Shown here one piece after another: positions 1 through 9,701 of a stretch of DNA of 64,000 nucleotides. The DNA is taken from the NCBI RefSeq assembly GCF_002934545.1, contig NZ_PTJA01000006.1:1-64000 (forward strand), given 5' to 3'. The notes under the pieces are model-generated. The model was not told the DNA's origin. It ran no database searches and saw only the letters and a program-made list of their open reading frames with translations. This stretch comes from Lacrimispora xylanisolvens (GTDB lineage: Bacteria > Bacillota > Clostridia > Lachnospirales > Lachnospiraceae). Within the stretch, counting starts at the first letter, position 1. The number at the start of each line of letters is the position of its first letter. The translations under genes and the position numbers were made by a program.

Positions 1-100
1 TCTTGTATGCTTTATTAAGTGAACCCTTTTATAACTAAAACATATCAAAATCTTTTCTAAGTTATTCTTGACATATCACCAGAATGCTTATTTTAAAATA

Positions 101-145
101 AAAACATCCCTGTTCTGTTTTATTTTACAGAACAGGGACGTTTTT
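101..145. terminator. Bidirectional intrinsic terminator
   Basis: Inverted repeat TCCCTGTTCTG (107-117) and CAGAACAGGGA (128-138) around a ten-base A/T loop, with A-rich sequence on one side and T-rich on the other, so it can end transcription in either direction. It lies just beyond the stop of the histidine kinase. Positions 1-100 are A/T rich and show no gene. Confidence 0.75.
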
Positions 146-209
146 AACTTTAAGAACAGCTGGAGATTTTCCTAAGAAAATCCTAATATGTGATTGATTT
201 TTCCTAAAA

Positions 210-1262
210 TCAGGCGGGAAGTGATACCACAAAGGTAACTGTTTCCGATTCACTTTGCACAGTTATTTCTCCGCCGTGCAGACGGACGATTTCATCAGCA
301 ATGGATAACCCCAGCCCGGCACCTCCGGTATCTGTTTTACGGGCATCATCCAAACGGTTAAACTTTTCAAATATTCCAGATAACTGATCTTCTGGAATTG
401 TGGGTCCATGGTTTTCAAATGTAATAAGAATAAATTCCTTCTGCTTTTTTGCTGAAATTGTTATTTCCGTATCCGGGTAACTGTATGCAGCAGCATTTTT
501 CAGAATATTGTTAAATACACGGGCCAGTTTTTCCGGATCTCCATAAACCGACAGTGTCTCATCTCCATGAAGTACTGCATAATTTCCCCTTGCAGACAGA
601 ACCGGAAAAAACTCATCCATAAGCTGGACCAGCATATAGTATAAATCAACCTCCGCTTTCTTCAATTTAATCTGCTGGGTATGATACCGGGAAATTTCAA
701 AAAATTCGTTAATCAGTTTCTCCAGGCGGTTGGCCTTTTTTAAAGCAATCCCCACATATTTTACCTTTTGTTCAGAAGGCATATCAGGCGCTTCCTCCAG
801 CAGGTTTAAATAACCGATTACGGTGGTGAGAGGCGTTCGAATATCATGTGCAAGATACATGATCAGTTCATTCTTTTTATTTTCAGCCTCTTTTACAGAC
901 TGCTGGCTGAGAAGAACCGACATTTTAATCTGATTCATCTGTTTTTCCACCTCTTTTAGAGGTTCCGATAATTCAATGGTGCTGTCATTTTGCTGATATA
1001 CCGTTTTAGCAGCATTGACTACTTCCTCCAAATAAGCCCATGGTTTTTTCCAGTAATGATAAAATATACAGCAAAAACCAGCAACCAGATAAAGACAGTA
1101 GATCAGTTCTATTCTTAAATGAAGCCACTGGAATAATGAATCAGAATATTTACTTAAACCATAATCAGCCAGAATTGCCAGTATATAACCTCCCAAGGTA
1201 TAGAGAAGTAAAGAAATACAAAGTTTCACCCCAAGCTTTTTTTCCATACTGTTAACTTTCAT
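210..1262 (-). CDS. Sensor histidine kinase, VanS-like
   Basis: Membrane sensor kinase that autophosphorylates and passes phosphate to the response regulator encoded just upstream. Two N-terminal hydrophobic segments flank a very short loop, so this looks like an intramembrane-sensing kinase. The HisKA motif AHDIRTPLTTVIGYL carries the phospho-acceptor His, followed by the HATPase N box (NILKNAAAYS) and the G box (GGAGLGLSIADEIV). About 350 residues, normal for the family. I chose the ATG at 1262 because AGAAGGTGATGGCA precedes it; an in-frame ATG at 1307 would overlap the regulator gene and lacks a good ribosome site. The pair resembles the VanS/VanR class, but no van resistance genes are present, so the stimulus is unknown. 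Confidence 0.88.
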   Translation of the reverse strand: MKVNSMEKKLGVKLCISLLLYTLGGYILAILADYGLSKYSDSLFQWLHLRIELIYCLYLVAGFCCIFYHYWKKPWAYLEEVVNAAKTVYQQNDSTIELSEPLKEVEKQMNQIKMSVLLSQQSVKEAENKKNELIMYLAHDIRTPLTTVIGYLNLLEEAPDMPSEQKVKYVGIALKKANRLEKLINEFFEISRYHTQQIKLKKAEVDLYYMLVQLMDEFFPVLSARGNYAVLHGDETLSVYGDPEKLARVFNNILKNAAAYSYPDTEITISAKKQKEFILITFENHGPTIPEDQLSGIFEKFNRLDDARKTDTGGAGLGLSIADEIVRLHGGEITVQSESETVTFVVSLPA

Positions 1263-1282
1263 TGCCATCACCTTCTGTTTTT

Positions 1283-1978
1283 TTATATCTTGTATCCCAC
1301 TCCCCATATGGTTTTGATGTATTTGGATTCCTCACCCGTATCTCCCAGTTTTTCACGCAGATGCCGGATATGAACCGTTATAGTATTATTACTTTTGCTG
1401 TAATACTCGTCCTGCCAGATATCACGAAACAACTTCTCAGAGCTTACTACCTTGCCCATATTTTCCAGCAGAATACGGAGTATGGAAAATTCAGTAGGCG
1501 TCAGCCAGACAGGTTTCCCGTTAAGCAGACATTCGTGGGTATTGGTGTTTATTTCAAGTCCCGAGTGACATAAAACCGGAGATGATTCCAATTCTTCTTT
1601 TGCCCCATTATACTTTTTATATCTTCGCAGCTGTGCCTTTACTCTGGCTATTAATTCCAGCGGTCGAAAAGGCTTTGTAACATAATCATCAGCTCCTAAT
1701 GTCAGACCTGTGATTTTATCAACTTCCTCATCCTTTGCGGTGAGCATAATAATCGGATAGGTATCATGCTCCCGAATTTTCCTGCAAAGTTCAAACCCGT
1801 TTATGTCAGGCATCATAACATCTAAAATGGCAAGGTCTGGTTTCGTCTTTTCCATGCAAGCCATAGCAGCCCTGGCAGAATAAAATTTGTATACCGTATA
1901 GTTCTCATTGTTTAAATACACCTCGATCAGATCAGCAATTTCCTGCTCATCATCTACCACAAGTATTTTGTCATTCAA
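1283..1978 (-). CDS. OmpR-family response regulator, VanR-like
   Basis: DNA-binding partner of the downstream histidine kinase, with 20 bp between the genes. The receiver domain (residues 3-115) shows the acidic pocket DDE, phospho-acceptor D53 in ILDVMMP and the conserved Lys in TKPF. The winged-helix domain ends in the typical ITVHIRHLREKLG and TIWGVGYKI. Length 231 aa is standard. The start appears to be TTG at 1978, preceded by GAGGTGG; an ATG a few bases inside is out of frame. Regulatory targets cannot be named from the sequence; the polyferredoxin gene upstream on the same strand is one candidate. Confidence 0.9.
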   Translation of the reverse strand: MNDKILVVDDEQEIADLIEVYLNNENYTVYKFYSARAAMACMEKTKPDLAILDVMMPDINGFELCRKIREHDTYPIIMLTAKDEEVDKITGLTLGADDYVTKPFRPLELIARVKAQLRRYKKYNGAKEELESSPVLCHSGLEINTNTHECLLNGKPVWLTPTEFSILRILLENMGKVVSSEKLFRDIWQDEYYSKSNNTITVHIRHLREKLGDTGEESKYIKTIWGVGYKI

Positions 1979-2095
1979 AACCGGCTACCACCTCTCAGAT
2001 AATTTTAAGAATTCAAAGCTATTCTATTATTATATCAAATACAACTGCTTTATTTATAATTTTTTGCATTAGAATTACCTAAGATTTTCATAAGA

Positions 2096-2803
2096 TTATC
2101 TCTTGTATATTCCAAATTTTATTGCTTTCTTTGGGCAACCATCCACACATTCCAGGCAGTTAATACATTCTTTACTATCTACACGTCCTGATTTAACCAT
2201 CTCAGCTATATCCAGCCCCATTGGACAGATTTTGCTGCATTTACCACAGGAGACGCAGTGATCGGGTTTCGCTTTCAACCGGAATCTTGGTATATGAAGA
2301 GCGTCTGCAATTGTTTCGCCAATTACCATAAACGGAGCCATCCAGCAAAGGCTGTGGCACATTCCACGTTTCCCAGTCATTAAAGTGAATAAATAGATGA
2401 TGGACATTACAATTACATAAATGATAAGGTATAGCGTATTGATGTCAATGAAATACAGAAAATCTGCTTTTAGGGGACGATTATGTATCCAAAGAAAAAC
2501 GATGAATGAAAACCACACCAGCCAGACCATATACTTGGTCAGATTCTTCCACCTGCTGTTCCAGTGGCGGTTGTTAGCACCGGAAATATAATCCTGAACA
2601 GCTCCTCCGGGGCAAAGCCATCCGCAGAAAAGCCGGCTTCCAATGACCGAAAATATCAGGAGAAAACCAAAAATCATGGCACTTCCATTCAAAACACCTT
2701 GTGTGGCAGATAAAACAATTACAAAAGGGGATAAAAGAAAAAATGTCATTGGAAACATTAAAGCAGAGAAAACCAATATCCCTTTGCGAACTCGTTGTCT
2801 CAT
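2096..2803 (-). CDS. NapH/NosR-like 4Fe-4S membrane protein
   Basis: Membrane-bound polyferredoxin of 235 aa. An N-terminal helix is followed by the FCGWLCPGGA motif seen in NapH/NosR/CcoG-type electron-transfer proteins, three further membrane segments, and two C-terminal ferredoxin clusters (CVSCGKCSKICP and CINCLECVDGCP). Proteins of this type move electrons between quinone or soluble carriers and a partner oxidoreductase. No such partner (nitrate, nitrous oxide or flavin-transfer enzyme) is adjacent, so the specific role is open. ATG at 2803 follows AAAAAGGAGTATACTATA. It is 117 bp upstream of the response regulator and may share its control. Confidence 0.8.
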   Translation of the reverse strand: MRQRVRKGILVFSALMFPMTFFLLSPFVIVLSATQGVLNGSAMIFGFLLIFSVIGSRLFCGWLCPGGAVQDYISGANNRHWNSRWKNLTKYMVWLVWFSFIVFLWIHNRPLKADFLYFIDINTLYLIIYVIVMSIIYLFTLMTGKRGMCHSLCWMAPFMVIGETIADALHIPRFRLKAKPDHCVSCGKCSKICPMGLDIAEMVKSGRVDSKECINCLECVDGCPKKAIKFGIYKR

Positions 2804-2945
2804 TATAGTATACTCCTTTTTAATAATCCGCCTGCTATTGCTATATTGGCAGTTACCGGATCTATTTAATATATTTTAATGATATAACATTATGATATGT
2901 TAGTCAATACAGATTTTTAATAGCTTGTATTAATTTGCTTTTAAT

Positions 2946-2985
2946 AAAACAGGCTGGCCTCCTTGTTCCGGAGTCAGCCTGTTTT
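2946..2985. terminator. Intrinsic terminator after the kdp operon
   Basis: Arms AAAACAGGCTG (2946-2956) and CAGCCTGTTTT (2975-2985) with an internal CTCC/GGAG extension. It lies 18 bp beyond the stop of the last gene of the kdp operon. The arm sequence resembles the terminator at 11605-11640. Confidence 0.75.
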
Positions 2986-3002
2986 ACATATAAAAGTAAA
3001 AG

Positions 3003-3590
3003 CTATTCACTTTCAATAATTTCTAATATTTCTTTCATGGATGCCTGAAATTCAGTATCCGAGGAGTTTTTAAAGATTAACAGATCATCGTTACAGTCTG
3101 GATCATCTAATTCTTCTGGTATGTCAAAATTAACACCTGCAATATATTCTTCCCAATGGTCCAGCTTCCACTGGTCCCGGTCACTGTTTCGCTCAATCAT
3201 CCTCTGCCTGCATACTTCCACATCCGTCTGAACCCATATTACGGTAAGCTTTGCATCTTTTTCTGCCAGTCTTTTCCGCAGGGCATTCATATACCCGGTA
3301 TCTCTTATTTCTCTTGTAAATGGAGCGTTAATCAGAACAATATCATCATAGTCCAAAGCTTCCATGGCAAGATCAACGATTGCCATATACTCATAATCCC
3401 GGATATTCGCCTCAAAAAAATCAGAACTTCTGTTGTATTCCTGACCCGCTGCCACAAATATCTGCTTGGATAAAACGATCAGAGTATCTTTATCAAGATA
3501 AACCACGTGCTTTAAATTCCTGGCAAGCTGTTTGGATATATATGTTTTTCCGCTTGCCGGAGGGGATGTTACTAAAATCAGCCGCTTCAT
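3003..3590 (-). CDS. P-loop ATPase / small-molecule kinase-like protein
   Basis: About 195 aa with an N-terminal Walker A motif (SPPASGKT, residues 9-16) and the overall look of AAA_33 / zeta-toxin / nucleoside-kinase-like P-loop proteins; later WVQTDVEVCRQRM and RNSDRDQWK resemble a lid region. It probably phosphorylates or binds a small substrate that I cannot identify. A GTG at 3599 overlaps the kdpE stop, but the ATG at 3590 has a correctly spaced GGAG, so I use that. Genes are 5 bp apart, so it is co-transcribed with kdp. It is not a usual Kdp component. No paired antitoxin gene is visible. Confidence 0.7.
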   Translation of the reverse strand: MKRLILVTSPPASGKTYISKQLARNLKHVVYLDKDTLIVLSKQIFVAAGQEYNRSSDFFEANIRDYEYMAIVDLAMEALDYDDIVLINAPFTREIRDTGYMNALRKRLAEKDAKLTVIWVQTDVEVCRQRMIERNSDRDQWKLDHWEEYIAGVNFDIPEELDDPDCNDDLLIFKNSSDTEFQASMKEILEIIESE

Positions 3591-3595
3591 ATTTA

Positions 3596-4318
3596 TCACA
3601 CTCCTGTCCTGTTTTCATTTATTTCCTCTGCCATTCGGTATCCTACTCCCATTTCCGTTAAAATATATTTAGGGAATCCCGGATTTGATTCAATTTTTCT
3701 CCGGATATTTGCCATATTAACACGCAGAGTATGGCTGTCATCGGCATAAGCTCCCCATATCTCCTTGATAATATAATCATGGGTAAGCACTTTTCCTGGG
3801 TTTTTTGACAGCAATGCAAGGATTTTATACTCTACCGGCGTCAGATGAACCATATTTCCCTCAAGAAGAACCAGCCGTTTTCCGAAATCAATTTCAAGAT
3901 CACCAATGGTTATCTTCTCAGTTCCATTTGATTCCCCTCCCATGCTTTGGGGGCTGTGGCGAAGCGCTGTCCGTATGCGGGCAAGCAGTTCCGATGTCCC
4001 AAATGGTTTTACGATATAGTCGTCAGCACCGTAATCAAGTACTTCTACTTTCTCCCTTTCATGCCCCCGGGCGGAAACTACCACCACCGGTATTCTGGAC
4101 CACTCCCGTATGTTCTTTAACACATCCACACCGTCCATATCCGGAAGCCCTAAATCAAGGAGAATCACATCAGGATTATAAGAAGCTGCCATTGAAAGCC
4201 CTGTCTTACCGGTGTTTGATTTTGCAACCCGATACCCGTTGGAATTTAAGATTGCTGTAATAAAGTTGCAGATGGCATTTTCATCTTCTATAACCAGAAC
4301 CATTGGTTTAATATCCAT
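3596..4318 (-). CDS. kdpE: KdpE response regulator of K+ uptake
   Basis: OmpR-family regulator of kdpFABC, phosphorylated by KdpD. Receiver domain with the ED pair near residue 11 and phospho-acceptor D55 in VILLDLGLPDMDG; C-terminal winged helix with VEYKILALLSKNPGKVLTHD and the recognition region DSHTLRVNMANIRRK. About 240 aa, standard length. The ATG at 4318 lies inside the kdpD 3' end, preceded by AAGGAAG, implying translational coupling. The likely operator is the repeated TTGACA array upstream of kdpF (11522-11569). Confidence 0.92.
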   Translation of the reverse strand: MDIKPMVLVIEDENAICNFITAILNSNGYRVAKSNTGKTGLSMAASYNPDVILLDLGLPDMDGVDVLKNIREWSRIPVVVVSARGHEREKVEVLDYGADDYIVKPFGTSELLARIRTALRHSPQSMGGESNGTEKITIGDLEIDFGKRLVLLEGNMVHLTPVEYKILALLSKNPGKVLTHDYIIKEIWGAYADDSHTLRVNMANIRRKIESNPGFPKYILTEMGVGYRMAEEINENRTGV

Positions 4319-7013
4319 ACGATTCACTTCCTTCCAGCGGTAAAGAGAATTGGAAGACTGCTCCGCCTTCTAACCGGTTATACGCTTCCATCGTACCGTT
4401 ATGTGCCTTTATTATTGTCATGCAGATAGAAAGACCGATCCCCATGCCCCTGGAAGAATCAGAGCTTTTGTTTCCGTTTGGTACATAACTTGTAAAAAGA
4501 TAAGGATAATCCTCGTCTGCAATTCCTTTTCCATGGTCAAGCACCTGAAACATGGCATTCTCTCCTGTCTTTTTTAAAATGACTTCTACAAAAGAGTCAT
4601 CCGTTGAATGTTTAATGGCATTTTCCAGTAAATTAATGAGTACCTGCGCAATCAGGGTTCCATCCATAGGAACTTCCAGCAGCTCATCGGGCACACGGAC
4701 AATCATTTTACGCTGTGGGAACCTCTTTTTAATCCGTCCAACAGCTTCAGCGATCACTTCCTCAGCGGCTTCCGGACTTTTTGTTACTTTGGAGGCACTC
4801 TCATTAATACGGGTTACGGACAGAAGATTTTCCACCATACGCAGGAGCCATTGTGCCTCCTCCTGAATATCCCCATTCAGCTTCTCACAGGTTTTCTCAT
4901 CAAGAGTATTCTTATTATCACGAATGGCAGAGCTGGCACCAAGAATTCCGGCAAGAGGTGTACGAAGATCATGTGCAATTGCCCGCAGTAGATTGCTCCG
5001 CATTTTTTCTTTTTCTGCCTCGACAATGATACTCCTCTGTTCATCTGACAGGCGCTGGCGTTCCAGGGACATGGCCACCTGAGAGGCTATCATGCGCAGA
5101 AACAGCCGGGTATTGTGATCCAGTGTGCCTTTTAAACAGGAAATACCCAAGACAGCAAGCACCTTTCCCTGAGAAATAACCGGCATGTAAAATGCAGAGG
5201 CGCCCATAAGTGTATCCGTTCCGGCTCCCGCCCGTTTCTGATTAAGAAAAACCCAGTGAGCCACAGCCTTCTCATCTGCTGAGTTAAGTACAGAGCCATC
5301 TACATCACCCGGTCCCTGCATCATACTCCCATCGTCTCCCAGTTCCGGGTCAGTAGCAAAAAATACAACGGAACGGCCAAACAAATTAACAATGTATTCA
5401 TTTGTCAGGGCAACGATCTGTTCAAGTCCTCTTGTTATAAGAAGCTTTTTGTTAATTTCATAAAGAACCTCCGTTCGGCGTTCCCTTTGTACTGCCAGAC
5501 TTGCCTGTGTCTTAATTCTCACCGTCAGAGTACTTGTAATCAGAGCTGCCAGCAGCATGATGAGAAATGTAACAGAATATCCAGCCTGTATGGTGTTAAA
5601 AGTGTAGTAGGGTTCCGTGAAAAAGAAATTAAAGGCCAATACGCTTATCACCGACGCAATCACTCCATATACATGCCCTGTGGTAATCCTTGAAATGATC
5701 AGGACGGAAAGAATATAAGCCATTATAATATTCTGATCACCGATATCCAGCCTCCGAAGTCCCAGACTCAGAACAGTGGCAGCCGTTAAAAGGCCCATAG
5801 TCTTAGTAAAATCCAGCCAGGTAAAGTTGAATTTTTTAATGGGGATTGTTTTGCGGGGCTTTTTATAATTCCGGCGGATTGTGGTGCCAGGTATAATGTA
5901 TATCTCAATATTGGGCAGAAGTGAAATCAGCTTATCCTCAAAGTCCAATTCAAACAGACTGCTGATGGATTTTTTATTCCGGCTTTTTCCTACGACTATG
6001 TTGGTGATTCCTGACAGCTTTGCGTACTCGGAGACCGTTTCCGCAATATCATGACCAGAAAGAGTAACAACTTCCGCGCCCAGTTTTTCAGCCAGATCCA
6101 GGTTTGTACGGATTGTTTTTTGCTGCTCTTCTGTCAGATCATTGTTTTCAATACGCTCAACGTAGAGAGCCACCCAATGTGCATGGAACGCATCCGCCGC
6201 CCGCGCCGTCCACCTGATACATCTGGCGGAGGAGGGAGACGGTCCGATACAGACTAACATCTTGGTATTGGCCAGTTTTTGAGATAACCGCCGTTCATTC
6301 TGATTTTCATTGCTGATTCTGTCAGCTGCTTTTCGCATTGCTATTTCACGCAGCAGCTTTAAGTTGGCAAGGGAGAAGAAATTGAGCATGGCAGTCTGTG
6401 CCTGATCAGGTCTGTAGATCTTACCTTCCTCAAAACGCCGGAGCAGCTCCTGTGGTTCGATATCAACAAGCTTTATCATATCGGCACGCTCAAAGATATA
6501 GTCAGGAACCGTTTCTTTTACCCTTACCTTTGTTATATCCTCAATCACATCATTCAGACTTTCCATGTGCTGAACATTGACCGTGGTATAAACGTCAATT
6601 CCTGCATTCAAAAGTTCCTCTATATCCTGAAATCGTTTTCTGTTTCTGACACCTTCCGCATTTGTATGGGCAAGTTCATCTACCAGAATCAGCTCCGGTC
6701 TGCGTCTTAACGCTTCGTCCAGATCAAATTCCTGAAGTTCTATATTGCGGTATAATATCTTTCTGGGCGGAATTGCAGGCAGCCCCTGCAAAAACTGCAT
6801 GGTATCCGGACGTGTATGTGGTTCAATATAACCAACCAGTACGTTCTTCCCGCACCGGTACTGTTCCTGTGCATCGTCAAGCATGGCATAGGTTTTTCCT
6901 ACTCCTGCCGCATAGCCGAAAAAAATTTTAAGCTTCCCACAATCTGTTTCCTGATGAGCCCTGATTTCATCTAAAATGGCATCGGGATCCGGACGCACTT
7001 CCTCTATTTCCAT
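4308..7013 (-). CDS. kdpD: KdpD sensor histidine kinase
   Basis: Full-length sensor kinase (901 aa) for K+ limitation and turgor. Domains in order: N-terminal KdpD ATP-binding domain with Walker A GYAAGVGKT (33-41) and LILVDELAHTN; a Usp-like domain from about 250; four membrane helices (about 400-500); a GAF-like region; HisKA with phospho-acceptor H681 in AHDLRTPLAGILG; and a HATPase domain (NLLENAIKHS, GMGIGLSIC). The Usp domain contains GPSPS at 257-261 and WVALY further on, resembling the SxS...FTAxY signature linked to c-di-AMP binding in Staphylococcus aureus KdpD; that link is inference. It overlaps kdpE and follows kdpC by 42 bp. Confidence 0.95.
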   Translation of the reverse strand: MEIEEVRPDPDAILDEIRAHQETDCGKLKIFFGYAAGVGKTYAMLDDAQEQYRCGKNVLVGYIEPHTRPDTMQFLQGLPAIPPRKILYRNIELQEFDLDEALRRRPELILVDELAHTNAEGVRNRKRFQDIEELLNAGIDVYTTVNVQHMESLNDVIEDITKVRVKETVPDYIFERADMIKLVDIEPQELLRRFEEGKIYRPDQAQTAMLNFFSLANLKLLREIAMRKAADRISNENQNERRLSQKLANTKMLVCIGPSPSSARCIRWTARAADAFHAHWVALYVERIENNDLTEEQQKTIRTNLDLAEKLGAEVVTLSGHDIAETVSEYAKLSGITNIVVGKSRNKKSISSLFELDFEDKLISLLPNIEIYIIPGTTIRRNYKKPRKTIPIKKFNFTWLDFTKTMGLLTAATVLSLGLRRLDIGDQNIIMAYILSVLIISRITTGHVYGVIASVISVLAFNFFFTEPYYTFNTIQAGYSVTFLIMLLAALITSTLTVRIKTQASLAVQRERRTEVLYEINKKLLITRGLEQIVALTNEYIVNLFGRSVVFFATDPELGDDGSMMQGPGDVDGSVLNSADEKAVAHWVFLNQKRAGAGTDTLMGASAFYMPVISQGKVLAVLGISCLKGTLDHNTRLFLRMIASQVAMSLERQRLSDEQRSIIVEAEKEKMRSNLLRAIAHDLRTPLAGILGASSAIRDNKNTLDEKTCEKLNGDIQEEAQWLLRMVENLLSVTRINESASKVTKSPEAAEEVIAEAVGRIKKRFPQRKMIVRVPDELLEVPMDGTLIAQVLINLLENAIKHSTDDSFVEVILKKTGENAMFQVLDHGKGIADEDYPYLFTSYVPNGNKSSDSSRGMGIGLSICMTIIKAHNGTMEAYNRLEGGAVFQFSLPLEGSESYGY

Positions 7014-7055
7014 TATTTCTCACCTCCCTCCTATTATATCACCATTGTATTTAAA

Positions 7056-7616
7056 TTACAGCAATCCATCAAGGGCTAAATTTACTTTCAGGACATTAAC
7101 AGCCGGCTCACCCCAGATACCCAGAAATGGTTCTGTAGTATATTTTTCAATCAATTCTTCCACAGCTTCCTCACTTATATTTCGTTCCCTGGCAATCCGT
7201 GATGCCTGATACTGTGCGGCTTCTGGTGAAATATGGGGATCTGCACCGCTTCCCGAAGCTGTTACCAGATCCATTGGTATTTTTGCTGTATTATCCGGAT
7301 CAATGGAATGCCACCAGTCTATCCGTTCCTGCACCAGATCTTTTTGCTCTTTCCCTACAGGCGAAAGGTTAGACGTACCCATAGGCCTTCCTATTAAATA
7401 TTCCGGCTTTGTAAACTCCTGGGCGATCAGTTCAGATCCGTACTCCTTTTTGGAACCATCCTTTAATGTAACTGTAATCATACTTCCGTTTGCCTGTTTT
7501 GGAAATATAATCTGTGCAATCCCTGTAATGGCTGCTGTATAAAGGATTCCGCACAATACTGTCATTACGCAGAAACAGATAAAAGCGGGTCTCAATAGAT
7601 TTGTTTTTCCCATCAT
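7056..7616 (-). CDS. kdpC: KdpC subunit of K+-transporting ATPase
   Basis: Single-pass membrane subunit of the KdpFABC complex, 186 aa. One N-terminal helix (about 11-35) is followed by the extracellular domain with the family blocks GRPMGTSNLSP, VTASGSGADPHISPEAA and VNVLKVNLALD. It stabilises the complex and supports nucleotide use by KdpB. ATG at 7616 follows GAGGTGAAACC. It sits 9 bp after kdpB and before kdpD in canonical order. Confidence 0.95.
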   Translation of the reverse strand: MMGKTNLLRPAFICFCVMTVLCGILYTAAITGIAQIIFPKQANGSMITVTLKDGSKKEYGSELIAQEFTKPEYLIGRPMGTSNLSPVGKEQKDLVQERIDWWHSIDPDNTAKIPMDLVTASGSGADPHISPEAAQYQASRIARERNISEEAVEELIEKYTTEPFLGIWGEPAVNVLKVNLALDGLL

Positions 7617-7625
7617 GGTTTCACC

Positions 7626-9683
7626 TCACACAATTTTCCCGGCAGTCAGCAGCATATCAATTAGTTTTATTGCAATAAACGGTGCTGTAATTCCGCCCAG
7701 GCCATAAATCAGCATGTTTCTTTTCAGCAGCTTCCCTGCAGGCAGTTCACGGTATTTTACGCCTTTCAGTGCCAGTGGGATGAGCGCTATAATAATCAGC
7801 GCGTTATAAATAATTGCCGAAAGAATGGCAGTTTTTGAACTGGTCAGTCCCATAAAGTTTAAGGCAGCCAGCTGGGGGTAGATCCCAAAGAATAAAACAG
7901 GGATTATGGCAAAATATTTCGCCACATCATTTGCCACACTGAATGTGGTCAGAGAACCTCTTGTCATCAGCAGCTGTTTGCCTATCCGTACAATATCAAT
8001 CAGCTTCGTAGGACTGGAGTCCAGATCCACCATATTGCCTGCTTCCTTCGCTGCCTGTGTACCCGAATTCATTGCCACGGCCACGTCTGCCTGAGCCAGA
8101 GCCGGAGCATCGTTGGTTCCGTCACCGGTCATGGCAACCAGATGCCCTTTTAACTGATAGTCACGGATGAGTGCCAGCTTGGTTTCCGGTGTTGCCTCTG
8201 CAAGAAAATCATCCACTCCCGCTTCAGCGGCGATTGCCGCAGCAGTCATGGGATTATCGCCGGTAATCATGATTGTTCTGATTCCCATTTTACGTAAATC
8301 TTCAAAACGTTCCTTCACGCCATTTTTCACAATATCTTTCAGATAAATTACACCCATGACCTGGCTGTTTTTTGCAACAACAAGGGGGGTTCCTCCTGCA
8401 CCTGCAACACGTTTTACAATCTGCTGGCATTCCTCCGGATAAATACCACCCTGTTCCGTCACAAATGCCTTTACTGATTCTGCCGCGCCTTTCCGGATCT
8501 GGGTTCCCTGATAGTCAATGCCGCTCATCCTGGTTTTCGCTGTAAATTCCACAAATTCTGCATTCAGCCGGGAAAGTTCTCTCCCACGTATTCCAAACCT
8601 TTCCTTAGCCAGAACCACAATGCTTCGCCCTTCTGCCGTTTCATCGGCAAGAGAAGAAAGCTGGGCTGCGTCTGCCAGTTCCTGCTCCGTCACACCATTT
8701 ACCGGAATAAATTCACTTGCCTGGCGGTTTCCCAAAGTGATTGTTCCGGTCTTATCCAGCAAAAGTACATCCACGTCCCCTGCGGCTTCAATCGCCCGGC
8801 CGCTCATTGCCAGTACATTCGCCTGATTTAACCGGCTCATACCGGCTATGCCGATGGAGGACAACAGCGCACCGATGGTAGTGGGGGCAAGGCAGACCAG
8901 AAGGGCGATCACATTTGTGATGGAAATAGCCGAACCCCTGCCGGCCTGAAGGCTTGCAAATCCTGAAAAAGGCAAAAGAGCCGCTGTTACCACCAGAAAT
9001 ATAATGGTTAAAGTCACAAGCAAGATCTGCAGCGCGATCTCATTGGGTGTTTTTTTTCTGGAAGCACCCTCTACCATGGCAATCATCTTATCAAGAAAGC
9101 TCTCTCCTGCTTCCGCTGTCACCTCAATTACAAGCCAGTCAGATACCAGTGTGGTTCCTCCTGTCACCGCGCTTCTGTCACCGCCTGATTCACGGATAAC
9201 AGGAGCCGATTCACCGGTAATTGCACTTTCATCCACAGATGCAGCACCGTCGATTACTTCCCCATCCATGGGAATCTGCTCTCCCGCTTTTACATATACG
9301 ATATCCCCTTTTTTCAGCTCAGCAGACAGTACTTCTGTAAATTCTTCTGCATTCCCTGGGGATTTAAGCTTTCTCGCCCTCACATCCTTACGCGCCTTAC
9401 GAAGAGTATCGGCCTGAGCCCGCCCCCGCCCTTCTGCGATGGCTTCTGCAAAATTGGCGAATAAAACGGTAAACCACAAAATCAGCGATATGGCCAGAAT
9501 ATAGCCTCCGTTCTCATCTTTGACTCCCATAAATGACAGGATATAAAGAACTGAGGTGAGAATTGCCCCCATATAGACTACCAGCATAACGGGATTTTTC
9601 ACTTGTATGCCGGGAGCCAGCTTCACAAAGGACTGTTTCAGGGCATCGGCTAAAATATTTTTATTTACACTTTTCTTTTCCAT
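7626..9683 (-). CDS. kdpB: KdpB catalytic P-type ATPase subunit
   Basis: P-type ATPase that hydrolyses ATP to drive K+ uptake through KdpA. Visible hallmarks: the actuator motif TGES, phosphorylation motif DKTGTIT with the Asp at about residue 310, the nucleotide-binding KGA region, and the hinge [21 protein letters not shown]. About 685 aa, the usual size. I use ATG at 9683, which has GAGG eight bases upstream, over an in-frame GTG nine bases earlier. It lies between kdpA (18 bp away) and kdpC (9 bp away) in one transcript. Confidence 0.96.
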   Translation of the reverse strand: MEKKSVNKNILADALKQSFVKLAPGIQVKNPVMLVVYMGAILTSVLYILSFMGVKDENGGYILAISLILWFTVLFANFAEAIAEGRGRAQADTLRKARKDVRARKLKSPGNAEEFTEVLSAELKKGDIVYVKAGEQIPMDGEVIDGAASVDESAITGESAPVIRESGGDRSAVTGGTTLVSDWLVIEVTAEAGESFLDKMIAMVEGASRKKTPNEIALQILLVTLTIIFLVVTAALLPFSGFASLQAGRGSAISITNVIALLVCLAPTTIGALLSSIGIAGMSRLNQANVLAMSGRAIEAAGDVDVLLLDKTGTITLGNRQASEFIPVNGVTEQELADAAQLSSLADETAEGRSIVVLAKERFGIRGRELSRLNAEFVEFTAKTRMSGIDYQGTQIRKGAAESVKAFVTEQGGIYPEECQQIVKRVAGAGGTPLVVAKNSQVMGVIYLKDIVKNGVKERFEDLRKMGIRTIMITGDNPMTAAAIAAEAGVDDFLAEATPETKLALIRDYQLKGHLVAMTGDGTNDAPALAQADVAVAMNSGTQAAKEAGNMVDLDSSPTKLIDIVRIGKQLLMTRGSLTTFSVANDVAKYFAIIPVLFFGIYPQLAALNFMGLTSSKTAILSAIIYNALIIIALIPLALKGVKYRELPAGKLLKRNMLIYGLGGITAPFIAIKLIDMLLTAGKIV

Positions 9684-9701
9684 ATTGATCACCTCACTCT
9701 G

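Noticed and set aside
1-100. TTGACA at 69-74 as a plus-strand promoter
   Set aside because: No acceptable -10 at 16-18 bp, and a terminator follows within 30 bp.
210-1978. Vancomycin-resistance regulatory pair (vanRS)
   Set aside because: Sequence resembles the VanR/VanS class, but no vanH, vanA/B-type ligase or vanX gene is near, so only the family is claimed.
3003-3590. Zeta-type toxin of a toxin-antitoxin pair
   Set aside because: The P-loop start is similar, but no antitoxin gene is adjacent and the gene is in a kdp operon.
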